From: Nissabacter sp. SGAir0207
GTDB lineage: Bacteria > Pseudomonadota > Gammaproteobacteria > Enterobacterales > Enterobacteriaceae
Length of the DNA: 64,000 nucleotides
Direction of reading: 5' to 3'
Assembly: GCF_005491205.1 (NCBI RefSeq)
Contig: NZ_CP028035.1
Span: 124,001 to 188,000 of the forward strand
Shown: positions 58,828 through 64,000 of the stretch, in pieces
Layout: each line of letters opens with the position of its first letter
Numbering within the stretch: the first letter of the stretch is position 1
Position numbers and translations under genes: made by a program
The notes under the pieces: model-generated
What the model was told of the DNA's origin: nothing
The model's input: the letters and a program-made list of their open reading frames with translations, nothing else
Databases searched by the model: none

Positions 58828-60735
58828 TTAGAAGCTATATTTCACCGTCAGTGAAAGCCCCTTGTCGCGAATGCTCTCCTCCTGCCAGCGCCATGCATCC
58901 AGCCCGACGGTGGCGGGGCCATGTTGGTAGTGTGCGCCCAGCTGCATCAGGCTGTTGAGGCCGCCGCCGGTCTGCTCCTCTTCCAGTGTGAAACGGTGAC
59001 CGGCAAGGGAAGCGGTGCGCTGGCTCTGGTGGTAACCAAGGTTCGGCCCACCCTCGAGCAGGGCGCTGACGCGCCAGCCGTGCAGGTCACCGGCTTCCAG
59101 CCGAAGACCGGCAACTGCGTCCACGGCGCTTTCGCTCACCGCGTCCATGTTCAGGCGATAGGCTCCCTGCTCCTGATAGCCGCCCTCCAGCGTGTGGCGC
59201 ACCCGGACACCGGCATACGGCGTCAGCGTCAAATCGTGCGGCAGGGTGAAGGTCTTGCCAGCGTCGCTACGAAACTCCAGCGACTGCCAGCGCTGGTCGT
59301 GTCGGGCGGATTGGGTGGAAGCCATACGGCTGCTGTCGAGCTGGTGCAGGTCATAGCGCAGGCTGTTTTGCCATGCCCAGCCACCGTCAAGCGGCAGCTG
59401 GTGCGTCAGGCCAAAGAACTGGCTATAGCCGCTCTCCAGCCCGCTGTCGCCGGGCTGCTGCGCGCCACTGCCATCCAGCCGTGCCATGCCGTACTCCAGC
59501 GCCAGCTGGTGACTGCCGACGCTGAACGACTGGCGTAGCGCCAGCATGTCATAGTCAGTGTCGTCGCCCAATTCGGTGCGCGGGTCACCCTGCGCCACCA
59601 GATTGAACGCCAGCCCGTTGCCGAGCGGCGCGGCCTGCTGCGCCAGTTGGGTAAAGCGATGGCTGAGCACCCGCGCCTCGCGCCGTGTAGTCTGCGCGCT
59701 GCCGCTAAGCTGACGCCACGCCTGATGAAGGGCCGGGCTGGCAACCTGCTGCGGGTTGTTCAGGACATCATCTGCCGTCTCCATGGTAAAATTGCCCTGC
59801 ATGTCATAATTCCACTCAAGTTCAAAGGGGCTGTAAGTACCATTCATAATGAGATTGTTGTCGATGACGTCCCATCCCTTAACATACAACACCTTGCCGT
59901 AAGGCGTAACTAAGGTCGAGTCATAGGTTCGGTAAGCGAATTTCACGGATGAATAGTAAGCGTTATTGAAATAAAACGAGCTGAGGGTGACCGTTTTATT
60001 ATAAACATCCACCGTCGCGTTATTATTAAATGTGGCCGTGGTCTCCATATTGAAATTTCGGTCGGCATCATAAGACCACTCAAGGTCGAACTTATAGGGG
60101 CCAAGCGTGCCGCTCATCAGCAAATTATTATCGACCACCTCCCACTGTTTTACGACAAAATCCGTGAAGCCCCCGATAATTTCAGGCACGCCAGCACTGA
60201 AACTATAATAGAGCGGTAACTGGTCGAAGTGCTGGCCATTCACATTGACGTCATACATGGTGAACTTTGCATACTCCGTGTCCACCACGATCCCGTTATC
60301 AAAGGTGTAAGTCGCACCGGGCGTGTCGTCGTCCGGGTCAACGGGATCGGGGTCGGGCCACGGGCTGGGAATGTCGTCAGGGTAGATGGGGCCTGGGTAA
60401 TCCGGTTCGTCCCACTCCTCTTCATCATCATACTCGGCCAGCGCCCAGGCCCCGAGGGCGGTAGCCAGCACGCCTGTGCCGGAGAGAATACCGACCCACA
60501 CATCTTCCGAAGAGGATGACGCGGCGACGGGAACCGGCGTACGTACCGGCGCAGGCGCAGGCGCAGGCGTGGGTGACGCCACCACCGGTTTCAGGCACTC
60601 GGGCGGCAATTTGGCGATCTGCTCCTGGCTTAATCCTTTAAGGTCGCGCGGGCAGGGGGTGGATGAGCTGGAACGGGTCGCCGCAGCGCTTTGGCCGCTG
60701 ATGGCCAGCATGACGGCCAGGGCAAGCAATCTCAT
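58828..60735 (-). CDS. Autotransporter A with a novel repeat passenger
   Basis: Type Va secretion: a C-terminal barrel in the outer membrane displays the passenger. 635 aa from ATG 60735, chosen because AAGGAG stands 9 bp before it; the ATG six codons earlier overlaps that site. Signal peptide MRLLALAVMLAISGQSAAA; a short two-Cys segment (CPRDLKGLSQEQIAKLPPEC); Pro/Ala linker; hydrophobic stretch at about 79-101 (VWVGILSGTGVLATALGAWA); acidic Pro/Asp linker. Then come two passenger modules (about 145-234 and 236-322). The helix and barrel fill the last 288 residues, ending KYSF. The passenger fold is unknown to me and too short for a normal beta-helix. Paralogue of gene B. Confidence 0.85.
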   Translation of the reverse strand: MRLLALAVMLAISGQSAAATRSSSSTPCPRDLKGLSQEQIAKLPPECLKPVVASPTPAPAPAPVRTPVPVAASSSSEDVWVGILSGTGVLATALGAWALAEYDDEEEWDEPDYPGPIYPDDIPSPWPDPDPVDPDDDTPGATYTFDNGIVVDTEYAKFTMYDVNVNGQHFDQLPLYYSFSAGVPEIIGGFTDFVVKQWEVVDNNLLMSGTLGPYKFDLEWSYDADRNFNMETTATFNNNATVDVYNKTVTLSSFYFNNAYYSSVKFAYRTYDSTLVTPYGKVLYVKGWDVIDNNLIMNGTYSPFELEWNYDMQGNFTMETADDVLNNPQQVASPALHQAWRQLSGSAQTTRREARVLSHRFTQLAQQAAPLGNGLAFNLVAQGDPRTELGDDTDYDMLALRQSFSVGSHQLALEYGMARLDGSGAQQPGDSGLESGYSQFFGLTHQLPLDGGWAWQNSLRYDLHQLDSSRMASTQSARHDQRWQSLEFRSDAGKTFTLPHDLTLTPYAGVRVRHTLEGGYQEQGAYRLNMDAVSESAVDAVAGLRLEAGDLHGWRVSALLEGGPNLGYHQSQRTASLAGHRFTLEEEQTGGGLNSLMQLGAHYQHGPATVGLDAWRWQEESIRDKGLSLTVKYSF

Positions 60736-60753
60736 AAACGGATGCTCCTTCAT

Positions 60754-60943
60754 TTAATAGCGGAGATATCATTAGCCGGGTAAATAAACGTGGGCAGGAT
60801 GTTTTTTTGCGCCGGATATAGTAATCCAGCCGAAAAGTGCAGGATGATTTTTAATCAGGAAGGCTTTCTGAATAACGCAAGGAAATACAGGGTATTGCGC
60901 TGGATTAATAACGCATTAAATTATGATGAAAAATTGTTTAATC
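60754..60943 (-). repeat. Duplicated upstream region, copy A
   Basis: Nearly identical to 62810-62998 (offset about 2056 bp); one T is gained in a T-run, and most other changes lie in the distal 70 bp. Both copies should hold the same promoter. The remaining bases up to gene B's stop hold only its terminator. Confidence 0.9.
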
Positions 60944-60988
60944 TTGAACGGAAATAGAGGCTTCCAGAAAAATAGAAGAAGAAATAAC

Positions 60989-61006
60989 GCCCCGCTACCG
61001 GGGCGA
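60989..61006 (-). terminator. Terminator after autotransporter gene B
   Basis: CGCCCCG/CGGGGCG stem with a four-base loop; on the minus strand it is followed by TTATTTCTTCTT. Confidence 0.7.
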
Positions 61007-61015
61007 TAGTGTTCC

Positions 61016-62791
61016 CTAGAATTGATATTTCACCGTCAGTGAAAGCCCTTTATCGCGAATGCTCTCCTCCTGCCAGCGCCACGCATCCAGCCCGACGGTG
61101 GCGGGGCCGTGCTGGTAGTGTGCGCCCAGCTGCATCAGGCTGTTGAGGCCGCCGCCCTCTTGCTCTTCTTCCAGTGTGAAACGGTGACCGGCAAGGGAAG
61201 CGGTGCGCTGGCTCTGGTGGTAACCAAGGTTCGGCCCACCCTCGAGCAGGGCGCTGATGCGCCAGCCGTGCAGGTCACCGGCTTCCAGCCGAAGACCGGC
61301 AACTGCGTCCACGGCGCTTTCGCTTACCGCGTCCATGTTCAGGCGATAGGCGCCCTGCTCCTGATAGCCGCCCTCCAGCGTGTGACGTACCCGGACACCG
61401 GCATACGGTGTCAGCGTCAGCTCACCCGGCAGGGTAAAGGTCTTGCCAGCGTCGCTACGAAACTCCAGCGACTGCCAGCGCTGGTCGTGCTGGGCGGATT
61501 GGGTAGAGGCCATACGGCTGCTGTCGAGCTGGTGCAGGTCATAGCGCAGGCTGTTTTGCCATGCCCAGCCATCGTCGAGCGGCAACTGGTGCGTCAGGCC
61601 AAAGAACTGGCTGTAGCCACTGTTCAGGCCGCTGTCGCCGGGCTGCTGCGCGCCACTGCCATCCAATCTTGCCATGCCATACTCCAGCGCCAGCTGGTGA
61701 CTGCCAAGGCTGAACGACTGGCGCAGTGCCAGCATGTCATAGTCGGTGTCGTTGCCCAGTTCGGCGCGCGGGTCGCCCTGTGCCACCAGATTGAACGCCA
61801 GCCCGTTGCCGAGCGGCGCGGCCTGCTGCGCCAGCTGGGTGAAGCGGTGGCTGAGCACCCGTGCCTCGCGCCGTGTGGTCTGCGCGTTGCTGGCAAGGTG
61901 CTGCGCGAGGGAGGCCGTGGGCGGGGTGGCGCTATAGCTGGAAGTGCTGACCTCAAAATCACCCATATCGTCGTAGGCCCAATCGACGTCGCCAGCCTGA
62001 TTGGTGCCCTCCAGCAGCAGCCTGCCGTTGCTAACTTTCCAGTTTGTTACGTAGAGCGTCTGGCCGTTGGGGGCCGAGAGTTGGCCGTTCCGGTAATCAA
62101 AGGTCAGGGAGGAGTAGTAGGTGCCGAGGATCTCTACCGAGTTGAGCGTCAGGGTCTTGTCTTGAATATCGACGTTGGCCCCATTGCTAAAATGGAGCGT
62201 GGAGTCGAGGTTGAACTGCCCCAGCGCATCGTAATTCCACTCCAGTTCATACTCGCTGACCGTGCCGTAGAGCAACAGATCGCCCTGCCGCACGGCCCAT
62301 GAGTTCAGATCCAGCGTCCTGCCGCTGGGAGCGATTAGCCTCACCTGTGCGCCATATTTGGCGTAATCAAAGGTCAGCGATGTGTAGTAGTGGTCATAGA
62401 TCTTCACCGACTCCAGCGTCAGCGTCTGGGCCTTGGTATCCACGGTGGCGTCATTGTCGAAGATGTAGATGACCTGTGGCGTGGGTTCCGGGTCCCAATC
62501 GGTATCGTCATCATTGTCATTCTCCGACAGCGCCCAGGCACTTAATGCCCCGGCGGTGACCACCCCGGCGGTCGCCAGTAGGGTGTTCCACGCATCCCCG
62601 GAACGCTCTGGCGCGGCGACGGGCGCGGGCGAGGTCGCCACCGGTTTCAGGCACTCCGGCGGCAATTTGGCGATCTGCTCCTGGCTCAATCCTTTGAGGT
62701 CGCGCGGGCAGGGGGTGGATAAACTGGAGTGGGTCGCCGCAGCGCTTTGGCCGCTGATGGCCAGCATAACGGCCAGGGCAAGCAATCTCAT
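61016..62791 (-). CDS. Autotransporter B, tandem paralogue of A
   Basis: 591 aa from ATG 62791 (same AAGGAG argument as gene A). The first 50 residues match A except two; the last 288 align without a gap and differ at only 11 positions by eye, ending KYQF. Between them identity collapses. There is a shorter linker, a hydrophobic segment WNTLLATAGVVTAGALSAWA (about 68-87), an acidic stretch, and two modules at about 111-199 and 201-283. These repeat the pattern TLTLxSV, YY(S/T)SLTFDY, W(A/K)V, LLLxGT and (E/D)WxYDxxGxF. A surface protein; adhesion is a guess. Each gene has its own promoter copy and terminator. Confidence 0.85.
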   Translation of the reverse strand: MRLLALAVMLAISGQSAAATHSSLSTPCPRDLKGLSQEQIAKLPPECLKPVATSPAPVAAPERSGDAWNTLLATAGVVTAGALSAWALSENDNDDDTDWDPEPTPQVIYIFDNDATVDTKAQTLTLESVKIYDHYYTSLTFDYAKYGAQVRLIAPSGRTLDLNSWAVRQGDLLLYGTVSEYELEWNYDALGQFNLDSTLHFSNGANVDIQDKTLTLNSVEILGTYYSSLTFDYRNGQLSAPNGQTLYVTNWKVSNGRLLLEGTNQAGDVDWAYDDMGDFEVSTSSYSATPPTASLAQHLASNAQTTRREARVLSHRFTQLAQQAAPLGNGLAFNLVAQGDPRAELGNDTDYDMLALRQSFSLGSHQLALEYGMARLDGSGAQQPGDSGLNSGYSQFFGLTHQLPLDDGWAWQNSLRYDLHQLDSSRMASTQSAQHDQRWQSLEFRSDAGKTFTLPGELTLTPYAGVRVRHTLEGGYQEQGAYRLNMDAVSESAVDAVAGLRLEAGDLHGWRISALLEGGPNLGYHQSQRTASLAGHRFTLEEEQEGGGLNSLMQLGAHYQHGPATVGLDAWRWQEESIRDKGLSLTVKYQF

Positions 62792-62809
62792 AAACGGATG
62801 CTCCTTCAT

Positions 62810-62998
62810 TTAATAGCGGAGATATCATTAGCTGGGTAAATAAACGTGGGCAGGATGTTTTTTGCGCCGGATATAGTAATCCAGCCGAAAAGTGCAGGAT
62901 GATTTTTAATCAGGAAGGGTTTCTGAATAACCTAAGTAAATACAGTGCATTGCGGCAGATTAATAACCGATTAAATTATGATGAAAAATTATTTAATT
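62810..62998 (-). repeat. Duplicated upstream region, copy B
   Basis: Partner of 60754-60943. It includes the region upstream of gene B's start and AT-rich sequence suited to a promoter. The gap from here to 63135 is AT-rich and holds no other gene that I can support. Confidence 0.9.
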
Positions 62999-63135
62999 CT
63001 GGTCTTGCGAGGGCGAGTATTTTATTTGCCATCAACTAAGTTACCCGCTTTAAATACAATCGTTAGTTAAAATAAATAGCTTTGTCCTGCCAGCCGGAGT
63101 TATCTGGGCGCGTATTAATCATCATGGAGAGAGGG

Positions 63136-63318
63136 ATGAAAAGAGAGCGGCTTTTCCTGTTTATACAGCGTCTGCTGAGCCTGTCGCTGCTGTTGCTGGT
63201 GGTCAGCATTGGCGGCCGACAGATGTGGCGGGAGCTGACCACGCCGCGGATGCAAGCGTTGCATTCAGCCTGTGCGCCGCACCACGCCCCGCATAATCAC
63301 TCCCCGTCGTCGCCATAA
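63136..63318 (+). CDS. Possible small single-helix membrane protein
   Basis: 60 codons from ATG 63136, which follows GGAGAGAGGG closely. A basic N-terminus (MKRERLF) is followed by one strong hydrophobic helix (LSLSLLLLVVSIGG) and a His/Pro-rich tail (HHAPHNHSPSSP). I recognise no family. The charge and hydrophobicity pattern and the good ribosome site argue for a real gene, but the short length leaves doubt. An ATG at 63124 is also in frame. Confidence 0.4.
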   Translation: MKRERLFLFIQRLLSLSLLLLVVSIGGRQMWRELTTPRMQALHSACAPHHAPHNHSPSSP

Positions 63319-63417
63319 CCCACCTGTATACCCTGCCGCCGCCATAGAACATCTGGCGAAAGTTTCAACACGATCCGTGAGGCGCTTCACAACCGTCGCG
63401 CCTCTAATGACGATTCT

Positions 63418-63433
63418 TTGAAAGCGCTCCCAA
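63418..63433. promoter_or_regulatory. Degenerate LacI-type operator
   Basis: TTGAAAGCGCTCCCAA, imperfect inverted repeat around AGCGCT, 15 bp before the perfect palindrome at 63449. Confidence 0.35.
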
Positions 63434-63448
63434 ATTTCTCCGTTGGCG

Positions 63449-63466
63449 ATGGAAACCGGTTTCCAT
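63449..63466. promoter_or_regulatory. Perfect LacI-family operator upstream of the PTS gene
   Basis: ATGGAAACCGGTTTCCAT, an 18-bp perfect palindrome with the central CG and GAAACCGGTTTC core typical of LacI/GalR-family sites controlling sugar PTS genes. It ends 109 bp before the EIIC start. Confidence 0.75.
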
Positions 63467-63575
63467 GTCTGGCTCAAATAGAACCCGGCCCTACAGGCCA
63501 GGTCAGGAATCCGGCATGAAGCATAGCGGTAACATGCCCCATTCTTTTTATGCGTTTACTGAAAAGGGCAGGGTT

Positions 63576-64000
63576 ATGAGCAGCTTATATCAGGCAATGG
63601 TTGAGGTGATTGAACAGAAAATAACCCCGCTGGCCGGGGCGTTGGGGCAGCAGAAGTACATTATCGCCATCCGCGACGGCTTTACCTCCGCACTGCCCTT
63701 TATGATTATCGGCTCGTTTATGCTGGTGTTTATCTTCCCGCCCTTCGCCGCGGATACCACCTGGGGCTTCGCGCGCGCCTGGCTCGACTTCTCGCTGCGC
63801 TATCGCGATGAACTGATGCTGCCGTTCAACCTCAGCATGGGGGTGATGACCTTCTTTATCGCCGTTGGCATCGGCGCGAGCCTTGGCAAGCAGTACCAGC
63901 TCGACCCGATCATGACCGGCCTGCTGGCGCTCAGCGGCTTTTTGCTGGTGGCCGCGCCCTACCATGAGGGCACCATCTCCACCCAATACTTCTCCGGGCA
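63576..64000 (+). CDS. PTS EIIC permease, cellobiose/lactose family (3' end beyond window)
   Basis: The first 141 codons of a sugar-transporting EIIC of the CelB/ChbC/LicC type. MSSLYQAMVEVIEQKITPLA is followed by GQQKYIIAIRDGFTSALPFM, the family hallmark, and IIGSFMLVFIFPPF, the first helix. LPFNLSMGVMTFFIAVGIGASLG then spans the next helices. Probable substrates are beta-glucosides or chitobiose. The IIA and IIB parts and any regulator would lie past the window edge. ATG 63576 has AGGGCAGGG upstream. Repression through the LacI-type palindrome is inferred. Confidence 0.85.
   Translation, partial: MSSLYQAMVEVIEQKITPLAGALGQQKYIIAIRDGFTSALPFMIIGSFMLVFIFPPFAADTTWGFARAWLDFSLRYRDELMLPFNLSMGVMTFFIAVGIGASLGKQYQLDPIMTGLLALSGFLLVAAPYHEGTISTQYFSG

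Overview
The window is GC-rich, densely coded DNA from a gammaproteobacterium of the order Enterobacterales. The reading frames match Escherichia coli proteins almost end to end (KdgK, PdeH, YhjG, YhjE, YhjD, Gor, RlmJ, PrlC, RsmJ, UspA, UspB, PitA, YhiN, YhhY, YhhW). Gene order and the extra genes suggest a Serratia-like or other Yersiniaceae-type genome rather than Escherichia. This assignment is inference from family resemblance, since no search was possible.

Layout. 1-8.7 kb is a conserved block: yhjJ (cut by the window edge), kdgK with a KdgR-type box, pdeH behind a near-consensus flagellar sigma-28 promoter, the AsmA-like yhjG, cdh, the transporter yhjE and the BrkB-family membrane protein yhjD. 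8.9-14.5 kb holds a pair of exported hydrolases, malate:quinone oxidoreductase, an isonitrile hydratase-like DJ-1 protein and a stub of a VapC-type PIN toxin. 14.5-20.8 kb is an iron island: an IroN-type catecholate receptor diverges, across two Fur boxes, from a four-gene FatBCD/CeuBCDE-type ABC importer. 20.8-34.5 kb is core genome: gor, rnz, rlmJ, yojI, prlC-rsmJ, an MlrA-like regulator, uspA, uspB, pitA and yhiN.

34.5-44.7 kb is an accessory, redox-flavoured region: two LysR regulators, an old yellow enzyme with a double EthD-like protein, an aldo/keto reductase, the ferric-chelate reductase yqjH with its PadR-type regulator yqjI, a YbaK-domain protein whose 3' end is tandemly duplicated, the ytfH/qorB pair, and an esterase. 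44.8-57.1 kb is a nearly complete myo-inositol catabolic cluster (iolI, iolA, iolB, the RpiR-type regulator, an iolC fusion, iolD, iolG, iolH, iolE). No inositol transporter and no separate IolJ aldolase lie in the window. 57.1-58.7 kb holds yhhY, the Fur-controlled small RNA RyhB and yhhW. 58.8-63 kb carries two tandem autotransporter genes with nearly identical upstream DNA, signal peptides and beta-barrels but strongly diverged passengers. The passengers are built from an approximately 85-90 residue repeated module that I do not recognise, and this is the best candidate here for something undescribed. The window ends inside a PTS EIIC gene of the cellobiose/lactose family preceded by a perfect LacI-type palindrome.

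Working together: Fur probably coordinates the receptor, the ABC importer and RyhB, while YqjH may release iron from imported chelates. The iol genes would turn myo-inositol into acetyl-CoA and dihydroxyacetone phosphate under the RpiR-type regulator. No tRNA, rRNA, CRISPR array, transposase or phage gene was seen.
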